A stretch of 64,000 nucleotides of DNA from NCBI GenBank assembly GCA_016745315.1, contig CP066886.1, positions 2,666,501 to 2,730,500 of the forward strand. The letters run 5' to 3'. A program made the translations under genes and the position numbers. The stretch comes from Arthrospira sp. PCC 9108. Lineage in GTDB: Bacteria; Cyanobacteriota; Cyanobacteriia; Cyanobacteriales; Microcoleaceae. Below are positions 36,836-43,165 of the stretch, piece by piece (within the stretch, counting starts at the first letter, position 1; every line of letters starts with the position of its first letter). The notes below the pieces were generated by a model. That model had not been told where the DNA came from and made no database searches. It worked only from the letters and a program-made list of their open reading frames with translations.

Positions 36836-37153
36836 ATGACCCAGAAAGCCAGCAAGCTCGTCATTGTCACCGAAAAGTTGCTGCTCAAAAAGATCGCCAA
36901 GATCATCGACGAAGCCGGAGCCACCGGTTATACAGTCGTGGACGCTGGCGGTAAAGGCAGTCGCAACGTGCGATCGTCCGGACAACCCAGCGTTGGCGAC
37001 ACCTACTCCAATGTAAAGTTCGAGGTGCTTACCCCCAATCGGGATATGGCCGTGAAGATTGCCGATGAAGTTGCAGCTCAGTTTTTCGACGATTATTCCG
37101 GCATCAGCTATGTTTGTGACGTGATGGAGGTACTGCACGCCCACAGTTTCTGA
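36836..37153 (+). CDS. sbtB: PII-like carbon regulator SbtB
   Basis: A 105-residue PII-superfamily protein that binds adenine nucleotides and inhibits SbtA. The start ASKLVIVTEKLLLKKIAKII and the GKGSRNVRSS T-loop region match SbtB, as does the C-terminal YVCDVMEVLHAH. It stops at HAHSF. The redox-sensitive C-terminal R-loop (CGPxGC) of many SbtB proteins is absent, so thiol control of its ATPase/diphosphohydrolase activity is not expected. AGAGG lies 8 nt before the ATG. Its G+C-rich codon use resembles sbtA. It is convergent with the CBS-CP12 gene. Confidence 0.92.
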   Translation: MTQKASKLVIVTEKLLLKKIAKIIDEAGATGYTVVDAGGKGSRNVRSSGQPSVGDTYSNVKFEVLTPNRDMAVKIADEVAAQFFDDYSGISYVCDVMEVLHAHSF

Positions 37154-37289
37154 TTCAAAACCCCAAACCCCCCTAACTGAATTCCTCCACCAAAACCATA
37201 GCCAGTTGTCTTCCCCGACAACAACCCTTGAGACCTTGACATTGGGGGAGAGAACATTCACCCGCCCCAATGTCAACTTTAATAGTCCT

Positions 37290-37907
37290 TTAGTTGTCGT
37301 AGACCCTAGCCTCAGCAGCTTCTGGATTTTCCTCGCAGTAAACCTCAAAAGCAGTTTTTTCAATCCGTTCTGATCTCTGATGTGCCGCTTCAGCCTGAAG
37401 TTCCTCAACAATATCCCAAGCCGCCGCACATTCAGGAGAAGTAGCACCTTTGGCAGCACAGGTAGCCCTAGCCTCTTCGATCGCCTGTTCTATGCGATCG
37501 GCCAGGACAATACTCTTAGGCTTCTCTACAAAGTCACCCTTACTCAGGATATCAGTTATAGAAACAATCCCCAACAGTTCTTCTTGAATCACCGGAGCGC
37601 GGCGAATACCAGTCTGAGCAAATAACCGCGCCACATATTCCACCCCCAAATCAGGGTTAATAGAGATACAGGGCTTAGTCATAATCTCATAAACCCGCAT
37701 CTTTTTCGGATCTTTACCGTAAGCCGTCACCTTGTAAATCACATCCGTCTCCGTCACAATGCCATAAGCATCCTGTTCGTGGCGACGTTGAACAATCAGC
37801 GCCCGCAAACACAGATCATTCATTTGTTTCACCGCTTCTGCTACCGTAGCCGACCCCCGAATCGTCACTACATCGGTCGTCATAATATCTTTAGCTTTTA
37901 GCATCAT
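37290..37907 (-). CDS. CBS-CP12 fusion protein
   Basis: A 205-residue fusion of a CBS pair (about 5-125, DIMTTDVVTIRGSAT and EIMTKPCISINPD) with a C-terminal CP12 domain (about 135-205). CP12 holds GAPDH and PRK inactive in the Calvin cycle; CBS pairs bind adenine nucleotides, so the fusion can sense energy charge. The N-terminal Cys pair (TCAAKGATSPEC) and AAAWDIVEEL are present. The C-terminal loop reads YCEENPEAAEARVYDN: the second Cys of the GAPDH-binding pair is Ala, so that disulfide cannot form. It is convergent with sbtB, placing three carbon-metabolism genes together. Confidence 0.92.
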   Translation of the reverse strand: MMLKAKDIMTTDVVTIRGSATVAEAVKQMNDLCLRALIVQRRHEQDAYGIVTETDVIYKVTAYGKDPKKMRVYEIMTKPCISINPDLGVEYVARLFAQTGIRRAPVIQEELLGIVSITDILSKGDFVEKPKSIVLADRIEQAIEEARATCAAKGATSPECAAAWDIVEELQAEAAHQRSERIEKTAFEVYCEENPEAAEARVYDN

Positions 37908-38024
37908 CGCAGGCTCTCCATAACTTGATACACTCTTATAGCTTGCCTTGTTATGGCTTCAAAAGAAAGAATTGTTTTAACCCCCGTTTTCTGGTAAAAT
38001 GGGGGATGGATCTATTAAATTTTT

Positions 38025-38414
38025 TCATTGTTGGTGAATACTGCCATCTGGCATCACCGCCCCCATCAACATAGCATCAGTCCAACTCACACCGTCAAGA
38101 ATCGCCCCCCGAAAATTAGCACCCCGCAGATTCGCCCCAGATAAATTAGCCCCAGTTAAGTCCGCTTTCCACAGATAAGCATTCCGCAGATTAGCATAGC
38201 TAAGATCAGCCCCGCCAAGACGAGCCAGGTTAAGATTAGCCCCCGTCAAATTACTCCGTACCAAATTACCACCTTCCAGATTAGCCCGCATCAGCACAGC
38301 ATCAGCCAGATTACTCCCCCACAGAATCACCTCAGTTAAATTTGTGCCGTGGAGAATAGCACCCTCCAGATTAGCCCCCGTCAAATTCGCCGACCTCAGA
38401 TTAACAGCAGTCAA
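38025..38414 (-). CDS. Pentapeptide-repeat protein, C-terminal part (frameshifted)
   Basis: A 129-codon ORF made almost wholly of A(N/D)Lxx repeats (ANLTGANLEGAILHG and so on), ending MPDGSIHQQ. The apparent TTG start lies where the upstream ORF runs out. Adding one G to the GGGGG run at about 38437-38441 gives ANLRGVNLQKADL and restores the repeat phase, so this is the tail of the upstream gene. Confidence 0.8.
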   Translation of the reverse strand: MTAVNLRSANLTGANLEGAILHGTNLTEVILWGSNLADAVLMRANLEGGNLVRSNLTGANLNLARLGGADLSYANLRNAYLWKADLTGANLSGANLRGANFRGAILDGVSWTDAMLMGAVMPDGSIHQQ

Positions 38415-39031
38415 ATCAGCCTTTTGTAAGTTAACCCCCGCAGATTAGCCTCAGACAGATCTACCCCATTCAGGTCTATCCCCCCTAAATCCACATCTAC
38501 CAAATGACAATAACTCAGATTAGCACTGGTGAGACGAGCCTTAGTTAAAACCGAACAGCTTAACCTCCCATGACTGAGATTAGCCCAACTCAAATTCGCC
38601 TCAGTCAAATTAGCCGACCTAAGATTAACCCCGCTCAAATTCGCCCCACATAGATTAACCCCGGTCAAATTAGCCGACCTAAGATTAACCCCTTGTAAAA
38701 TCGCACCACTCAACTTAACCCCACTGAGATCAGAATGCACCAAAAACGCACCCCCCAGGTCAGCCTTAGTCAAATCAGCATCAGTCAAGATAGCCCGTCC
38801 CAAATGAGCAAAAGTTAAATTACTTCTATATAGGAACGCATTAAACAAATTAGCATCCTCTAAAAACGCCCTACTCAAATCCGCCCCAGCTAGGGAAGCA
38901 CCCCCCAGGTCAATGCCTTTAAGATTACAGCGAAATAATTTCGCACCAATTAGATTAGTTTTCCTAAAGTCGCGATCGCCCACCGCATATCGACTTAATA
39001 ACTCCTTAATATCCACATTCGCTACTCCCAT
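38411..39031 (-). CDS. Pentapeptide-repeat protein, N-terminal part (frameshifted)
   Basis: A 206-codon ORF that opens MGVANVDIKELLSRYAVGDRD, a short leader common in cyanobacterial pentapeptide proteins, then about 35 pentapeptide repeats of the A(D/N)LxG type that build a right-handed beta-helix. It ends LRGLTYKRLI when the frame slips at a G run. With the downstream ORF the protein would be about 335 residues with no other domain. No signal peptide is visible. Function of such proteins in cyanobacteria is mostly unknown. Confidence 0.85.
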   Translation of the reverse strand: MGVANVDIKELLSRYAVGDRDFRKTNLIGAKLFRCNLKGIDLGGASLAGADLSRAFLEDANLFNAFLYRSNLTFAHLGRAILTDADLTKADLGGAFLVHSDLSGVKLSGAILQGVNLRSANLTGVNLCGANLSGVNLRSANLTEANLSWANLSHGRLSCSVLTKARLTSANLSYCHLVDVDLGGIDLNGVDLSEANLRGLTYKRLI

Positions 39032-39135
39032 TCACGATCAGCTACATCACTGCTAATCATTTTGACAATAGATATTTCCACCGGAAACCCTCCCATACAG
39101 GATAACTTTCTATCTTATTCCCAAACTTTCACCAA

Positions 39136-39168
39136 TAAAAACCCCGACCTAGGGAATTGGATCGGGGT
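39136..39168 (-). terminator. Rho-independent terminator of the IS110-like gene
   Basis: On the minus strand, CCCCGATCC and GGTCGGGG pair around a short AT loop and are followed by TTTTTATT. It lies about 55 nt past the stop codon of the IS110-like recombinase. Confidence 0.75.
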
Positions 39169-39222
39169 ACAAGTTTGATATGAGCATTATATGGGGATTA
39201 TTACCGCATATCCCACAGAGCC

Positions 39223-40485
39223 TTAAACAAAGTAAGTCTCAGCCAGCTTTCTGGATGTGGCATTCCTGGCAGCCTTGAGCGCAGCCCCAGACACTTTGTT
39301 CCCTTTGTGGTATGCTCTAGTTACCCAATAAACTCTAAGCGAATGAGCCTCTGGAGATTTTGGTAGGCAATCGTAGGGGGTTGTCGCGATCGCACCCCCA
39401 CCCGGTTTCTGTTCGCGATGAGTCCCCCTCTCGATTGCCCGGACAACAAACTGATGCAAGGTCGATCGCGTCTCTTTACTTCCCGTAAAACTACTACGAG
39501 TATCAGCCTTTCCAGATTGCACTTGAGTAGCCCCCAAACCACAAAGCTGTCGAAATCGTCTCATAGCCTTAGACTTGGGAAGGCATTTAAACATCTCATC
39601 AAACGGAACGCACCGAGTAAGTAGCCAGCCTCGTTCCCGGCAGCCAAAACCAAACTTGTCAAACACCCGATGGTAGCAATCAAACTCTGGTAGGTTCAGA
39701 TAGCTTAGTAGCTCTTGCTCTACCATTGCCTCTGACTGATGCCACATACAAATCTGTTGGGCTAGTCGCGCTGTTACTTCACTAATCCCCGTGCCTTCCC
39801 CCGCCGCGATCGCCTTCGCGTATTCATTGTCAAACTTGGTTTTAATCCCTTTGGGAATTTCCCAACTACCTTGGGAAGTCCAGCCACAAGCCCAACCCCA
39901 CCACGCCGGCAGTTTGTCCGGGTCTAATTTCCCAGATTCTTTTTTAACTCTAACTTTTGCTTTGGCTGGAAACTCATAGACCAGTCGAGACTTGGCTTGG
40001 TTTATCGTTTGGGTGCGGGGCTTGTTGAATGACCCAATATCTCTTAGGCATTGTTCAATTTTCGCTACTTCTGGCGGCCGCTCCCTTACCCAATACCTGC
40101 GATCGTAGGCAATTTGGTAATGCTGGAAGTATGTGGCAACCATGAGCAAAGCATCGTAGGGGTCAGACTTGTTAGACGTTCCCCCATAGCTTTTCCGAGT
40201 GTCCTTAATCATCGTCTGATCTACTTTCAGCACAGGGATTCCCTCCCGATGTAAGCAGTCAATCCAGAATCTGCTATAAGTTCGGGTCGGCTCTAATATC
40301 ACCACAGACGGCTCCAAAGACACAAGAAACTGGATAGACTTTGCATTTGCTTCTAGCTTTCGGTGGCACTCAGCAAATGCGGGAGACTCGTAAAAATCCC
40401 GCAACGCACCCGCTGGCATAAATTCTAGCCACACGGCATCGCACCACGATGAGCTAACATCAAGGCCTACAATTAAACTATTCAT
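39223..40485 (-). CDS. IS110-like DEDD recombinase/transposase
   Basis: A 420-residue protein built like IS110 recombinases. The N-terminal RuvC-like DEDD half has IVGLDVSSSWCD, VILEPTRTYSRFW and KSDPYDALLM, giving D, E, D and D. The C-terminal Tnp_20-like half has LCGLGATQVQSGK, in which the Ser of QSG matches the catalytic serine, then TLHQFVV and NATSRKL. The usual helix-hairpin-helix PGIG segment is replaced by a FGFGCRERGWLL stretch, and the protein is longer than typical IS110 (about 330-400). It has its own terminator and a hairpin-rich leader. It may be a stand-alone recombinase of the island rather than an ordinary IS. Confidence 0.8.
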   Translation of the reverse strand: MNSLIVGLDVSSSWCDAVWLEFMPAGALRDFYESPAFAECHRKLEANAKSIQFLVSLEPSVVILEPTRTYSRFWIDCLHREGIPVLKVDQTMIKDTRKSYGGTSNKSDPYDALLMVATYFQHYQIAYDRRYWVRERPPEVAKIEQCLRDIGSFNKPRTQTINQAKSRLVYEFPAKAKVRVKKESGKLDPDKLPAWWGWACGWTSQGSWEIPKGIKTKFDNEYAKAIAAGEGTGISEVTARLAQQICMWHQSEAMVEQELLSYLNLPEFDCYHRVFDKFGFGCRERGWLLTRCVPFDEMFKCLPKSKAMRRFRQLCGLGATQVQSGKADTRSSFTGSKETRSTLHQFVVRAIERGTHREQKPGGGAIATTPYDCLPKSPEAHSLRVYWVTRAYHKGNKVSGAALKAARNATSRKLAETYFV

Positions 40486-40758
40486 TTTTAACCTCTAGTG
40501 TTGTGGTTAATCGTTCCCACGAAGCTGTTACGGCTCTCGCCCATTCTATCTGGGGGAACAAATCTCCCTAGAATCTAACCGGGGTTGGAACCCGGCTAGA
40601 AGCAATTATTGACTTCTGCCCCCAGTAACAGGTTGGGGAGGGAAACCTCCCATTTCAATTCGGGGGGCTAGTTATCAATGCGGTGGGAATCACCCGGTTA
40701 TCCGCGACTTCCCCCCAGGTGTAAGGGGAAAGTTTCGTCCTTTACCGGCTAGGACTCA
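40486..40758 (-). ncRNA. Structured leader of the IS110-like gene, candidate bridge RNA
   Basis: The 273 nt between the recombinase start and the next small gene are unusually G+C-rich and full of hairpins. Examples are CCGGG/CCCGG near 40578-40594, GGGAGG-GAAA-CCTCCC near 40636-40651, GCGG/CCGC near 40680-40705, and CCCC/GGGG near 40711-40730. In IS110 elements the guide (bridge) RNA is encoded in this position, upstream of the recombinase. No guide loops could be matched to targets, so this is an inference from position and structure. Confidence 0.4.
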
Positions 40759-41022
40759 TCAGGCGGTGAAATCTAGATCTTCTAAAGCTGATAGTGTATA
40801 TTCCAAGTCTGCATAAATTTGATTGTGATACATTTCAAGCTGCATTGCATAATTATGCACATTTTGGAATCGTTCATCATTAGAGATAAAATCGATAACT
40901 CTTAGGTGAGTAATGGTGTTATCAATTTCCATTTTGGCTTTAATTAAACAGTTCAAGAAAGAGACTGCCTCTCGTGTCAAATCGACCCACGCGCAAAGAG
41001 AATTTTCATCCTCGCCAAACAA
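40759..41022 (-). CDS. Small helical protein, hypothetical
   Basis: An 87-codon ORF with a TTG start (MFGEDENSLCAWVDL). The sequence is mostly alpha-helical, acidic, with a long stretch (REAVSFLNCLIKAKM and YADLEYTLSALEDL) that could form a coiled coil. No family is recognised. It is on the same strand as the IS110-like gene, with the structured leader between them. Confidence 0.5.
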   Translation of the reverse strand: MFGEDENSLCAWVDLTREAVSFLNCLIKAKMEIDNTITHLRVIDFISNDERFQNVHNYAMQLEMYHNQIYADLEYTLSALEDLDFTA

Positions 41023-41118
41023 GTGACCAGGAAAATCCGCTGATGTTTTTTGTCCAGGCGGTGAAACCCGCTAGGCGAATTGGCGGCCTCGGCTTTTGGT
41101 TTGACCATAGGCTTTTTA

Positions 41119-41140
41119 CCTATATATAGGGTGTGCTTTT
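41119..41140. promoter_or_regulatory. AT palindrome with GTGTGCTTTT, site 1
   Basis: The palindrome CCTATATATAGG (41119-41130) is followed by GTGTGCTTTT. The second site at 41354 repeats this pairing of an AT palindrome with GTGTGCTTT, upstream of the RHH gene. Confidence 0.4.
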
Positions 41141-41353
41141 GCGATCGCCTGACCAACCCCAAGGCGATCGCATAAATCTACCAGCTTCCCCGCTCTCAAT
41201 ATCCGGCTTTTTACCTATCGCGCTCGAATAATGGCCGCAGGAAGTGAATCAAAAGAGGCGCTCGTAGTCCGCAACAAATGCGATCGCTGTCCCAGATCCA
41301 CCGGGAGAGCCGCCTACCTCTTTCTCATCAGTTGGCAGTGAGTGGTAAGAAAA

Positions 41354-41380
41354 CACACTATATATATATATCGTGTGCTT
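41354..41380. promoter_or_regulatory. AT palindrome with GTGTGCTTT, probable RHH operator
   Basis: CACAC (41354-41358) and GTGTG (41373-41377) flank a run of alternating TA, making a 24-bp inverted repeat about 85 nt before the RHH start. Ribbon-helix-helix proteins commonly bind such repeats and repress their own gene. Another AT palindrome with the same GTGTGCTTT tail lies at 41119. Confidence 0.5.
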
Positions 41381-41462
41381 TCGAGTTCAAATATATCATG
41401 CTATATTTAAATATGTCAATATATATATGGTATTTTTTTGGGAGGCCACGTGGAAGCATCTA

Positions 41463-41684
41463 ATGAGCGAAACCAAACAACCAAAAAGGAAAACCCGCAG
41501 CACACTGTACGGGGAAAACAAGAAGTCAGTGTCGATGACGTTAACGGAAACAGCCGTCGGGCTACTGGATCAGATGGCTATGGAGCTAAATCTGAATCGG
41601 TCCGAATTGGTGGAACAGATTGCCAGGGGGATAATTTCCAGTCAAGCGGGGAAAGTGTCCCCGGAACAGGCGGGAAAATTCTAG
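41463..41684 (+). CDS. Ribbon-helix-helix DNA-binding protein (short frame-0 product)
   Basis: A 73-residue product from ATG 41463 (MSETKQPKRKTRSTLYG). The basic N-terminus leads into the RHH fold: beta-strand KSVSMTLTE, helix TAVGLLDQMAMEL and helix NRSELVEQIARGI, as in CopG/MetJ-type dimers. Frame 0 stops at TAG 41682, two codons after the heptamer GGGAAAA (41672-41678). A -1 slip there gives a 126-residue form with a coiled-coil tail. It probably represses its own promoter through the AT palindromes upstream. Confidence 0.75.
   Translation: MSETKQPKRKTRSTLYGENKKSVSMTLTETAVGLLDQMAMELNLNRSELVEQIARGIISSQAGKVSPEQAGKF
41672..41678 (+). promoter_or_regulatory. Candidate -1 frameshift site GGGAAAA
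   Basis: The frame-0 codons GCG GGA AAA TTC TAG place G GGA AAA exactly as an X XXY YYZ slippery heptamer, followed two codons later by the frame-0 stop. After a -1 slip the next codons read ATT CTA GAC, continuing as GKILDLLEEL. The same product would result from one missing G in the sequence. Confidence 0.45.
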
Positions 41685-41842
41685 ACCTGTTGGAGGAGTT
41701 GTTTGCTGGTTTCCATGAGTATGTCAAAAGCCATGAGGCTCGATTAGAGCAAAGACTGCAAGCCAACCGAGACTATCAATCTCAAATGAAAAAACAAATG
41801 GAGAACATCCGACAGGAGATTCTCCAACAGGTCTCTAAATAA
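41678..41842 (+). CDS. Coiled-coil tail of the RHH protein (-1 frame)
   Basis: This 55-codon stretch in the -1 frame has no natural start of its own. It encodes a strongly helical tail (ILDLLEELFAGFHEYVKSH, then LEQRLQANRDYQ and MENIRQEILQQVSK), fitting an oligomerisation coil attached to the RHH domain. A strong terminator begins 5 nt after its stop, which supports 41842 as the real 3' end of the gene. Confidence 0.65.
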   Translation: MLDLLEELFAGFHEYVKSHEARLEQRLQANRDYQSQMKKQMENIRQEILQQVSK

Positions 41843-41847
41843 ATTGA

Positions 41848-41884
41848 GCGCCCCTCGTGCCCACGGGGGGTGCTTTCTATTTTG
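41848..41884 (+). terminator. Rho-independent terminator after the RHH gene
   Basis: GCGCCCCTCGTG (41848-41859) pairs with CACGGGGGGTGC (41862-41873), allowing two G-T pairs, and is followed by TTTCTATTTT. Confidence 0.8.
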
Positions 41885-41918
41885 GCACGCAGTTAAACCC
41901 TCAACAAATAGACAATCC

Positions 41919-42203
41919 ATGGCACAACATCTTTCTAACCCTCAAACTGTCACCGGTGAAAAGGCGATCGCTCATAAAGTGACCGATTCCGTCACCCTGG
42001 GTGACGCAAAAGTTAAAAATTCAAACGCGCCGTTACGCGCGATCGCTCATAACCCGACCGACACAACCCCAAGCGTGTGCTGGAACTTCAGTCCTAAGTG
42101 CTGGAACTTCAGTCCTAAGTGCTGGAACTTCGAGACCTGGTTAAAAAAGATTACGCCGCCTTTTCCCGAATCGTTGGCGACATTGATATGGCGATCGCCC
42201 TAA
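41919..42203 (+). CDS. Possible small ORF, hypothetical
   Basis: An ORF from ATG 41919 (MAQHLSNPQTVTGEKAIAHK) of 94 codons. It includes the palindrome-encoded VTLGD and two copies of SPKCWNF from the 21-bp repeats, then overlaps the next ORF in another frame. No ribosome-binding site is clear, and the end looks like out-of-frame reading. It may be a decayed N-terminal part of a gene whose remainder is the 72-codon ORF that follows. Confidence 0.3.
   Translation: MAQHLSNPQTVTGEKAIAHKVTDSVTLGDAKVKNSNAPLRAIAHNPTDTTPSVCWNFSPKCWNFSPKCWNFETWLKKITPPFPESLATLIWRSP
41991..42005. repeat. 15-bp palindrome GTCACCCTGGGTGAC, copy 1
   Basis: A perfect palindrome with 7-bp arms and a central T. It occurs three times within 610 bp (also 42381 and 42586). 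Confidence 0.85.
42077..42137 (+). repeat. 21-bp direct repeat, three copies, each opening a mini-ORF
   Basis: GTGCTGGAACTTCAGTCCTAA occurs at 42077 and 42098; a third, diverged copy starts at 42119. Each of the first two reads as a six-codon mini-ORF (GTG ... TAA), and the third GTG opens the 72-codon ORF in the same frame. Confidence 0.85.
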
Positions 42204-42337
42204 ATTTTAGCGACCTTCCTTGTGCCCATAAGCTCCGGTTGGCTCGTGATATAGCCAAGCAATCCTACGGCAACATTTTGGCTATAAATAGTCGAGTGAG
42301 ATCTGGGGAAGATGATAACAGGGGGTCAGGCCGATGA
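42119..42337 (+). CDS. Small protein upstream of winged-helix gene, hypothetical
   Basis: A 72-codon ORF with a GTG start inside the third 21-bp repeat (MLELRDLVKKDYAAFSRIVG). The body is helical and the tail is charged. Its stop overlaps the start of the winged-helix gene (ATGA at 42334), so the two are probably translationally coupled. No family is recognised. Confidence 0.5.
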   Translation: MLELRDLVKKDYAAFSRIVGDIDMAIALNFSDLPCAHKLRLARDIAKQSYGNILAINSRVRSGEDDNRGSGR

Positions 42338-42882
42338 GGGAAAAATCTAAGTCACCGAGGCAGCTTTCCGTCATAATATCGTCACCCTGGGTGACGGATT
42401 CTGAAAGTGTAGAACCATTCGATCCGGCTTGGGATGATATGGATGTCTTTATGGCGCTGGACAAATGTCCGAATCAAGACCACAAACAACTCGCCCAATC
42501 CACTGATATCCCGATATCTCGTGTAGTCAAGTCTCTGGAAAGGTTACGCGAGAAAGGTAAGGTTAAGTATTTGGGATGGATAGCCGTCACCCTGGGTGAC
42601 GAAAATTTATCCCCGGTGAACACTTCTCAGAGCGATCGCCTAACTGTTCGCTGGAAAGCTAAGTCAGCCGCCCAAGACACCAACGGGAATAAATATGCTT
42701 ACCTATATAGGGGGAAAAAGCAGGTTTGCTACCTTGCCGGCCCCCATTTATCGGAAAAAGCTAAAGCGATCGCCGACCAAGTAGAACAGTGGATCGAGTC
42801 CGGCTTGTCTCTTGAAGCTATCCTAGAAAAACTTCCCGCACTTAAATCGGGTGGTTGGAAATCCCCGGATAGCAACTCCTGA
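42334..42882 (+). CDS. Winged-helix DNA-binding protein, hypothetical
   Basis: A 182-residue protein with a probable winged helix at about 40-90: DVFMALDKCP, HKQLAQSTDIPISRVVKSLERLREKGKVKYLGW, the shape of MarR/ArsR-type modules. The C-terminal half has AYLYRGKKQVCYLAG and a helical end SGLSLEAILEKL. A role in controlling the island or its replication is plausible. Two copies of the palindrome GTCACCCTGGGTGAC lie inside its coding region. It starts with a 4-bp overlap with the preceding small ORF. Confidence 0.6.
   Translation: MREKSKSPRQLSVIISSPWVTDSESVEPFDPAWDDMDVFMALDKCPNQDHKQLAQSTDIPISRVVKSLERLREKGKVKYLGWIAVTLGDENLSPVNTSQSDRLTVRWKAKSAAQDTNGNKYAYLYRGKKQVCYLAGPHLSEKAKAIADQVEQWIESGLSLEAILEKLPALKSGGWKSPDSNS
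42381..42395. repeat. 15-bp palindrome GTCACCCTGGGTGAC, copy 2
   Basis: Identical to copies 1 and 3 but read in a different codon phase (encoding PWVTD), so conservation is at DNA level. Confidence 0.85.
42586..42600. repeat. 15-bp palindrome GTCACCCTGGGTGAC, copy 3
   Basis: A third identical copy, in the winged-helix gene, read as VTLGD. Confidence 0.85.
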
Positions 42883-43071
42883 ATTTTCCACCGGAGGAGA
42901 TTTGAACCCCCCAAAAACTTTATGATTTAGCAAAAAAATCAAGGAGCATTTCCCAACCCCAAACGGCGCTATCTGCTACTGTACAGTGGTTAGCGCCGTT
43001 AGCCGTGTGTGAGAATGTTTGATGTTTTAGACAAAATACCAAGCAGCCCCGTTTAGTGCTAAAATTGGCGG

Positions 43072-43165
43072 AATCTAGGGCAGTTACTTCTCGATCTGTG
43101 TTTGGCTAGTAGCACCCACTTTCCTCTGATGTCTGGCAACCTCAAGTTATCGACTGCCCTAGATT
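43072..43165. repeat. 13-bp perfect inverted repeat beside the integrase
   Basis: AATCTAGGGCAGT (43072-43084) and ACTGCCCTAGATT (43153-43165) are perfect complements 68 bp apart. The right arm contains the stop codon of the tyrosine recombinase. Integrase genes often lie against their attachment or crossover site, so this is a candidate recombination site; it could also be a long hairpin ending the transcript. Confidence 0.7.

Noticed and set aside
36758..37459. A 233-codon ORF antisense to sbtB.
   Set aside because: It covers the whole of sbtB and part of the CBS-CP12 gene on the wrong frames, and its sequence is low-complexity Leu/Val/Gly.
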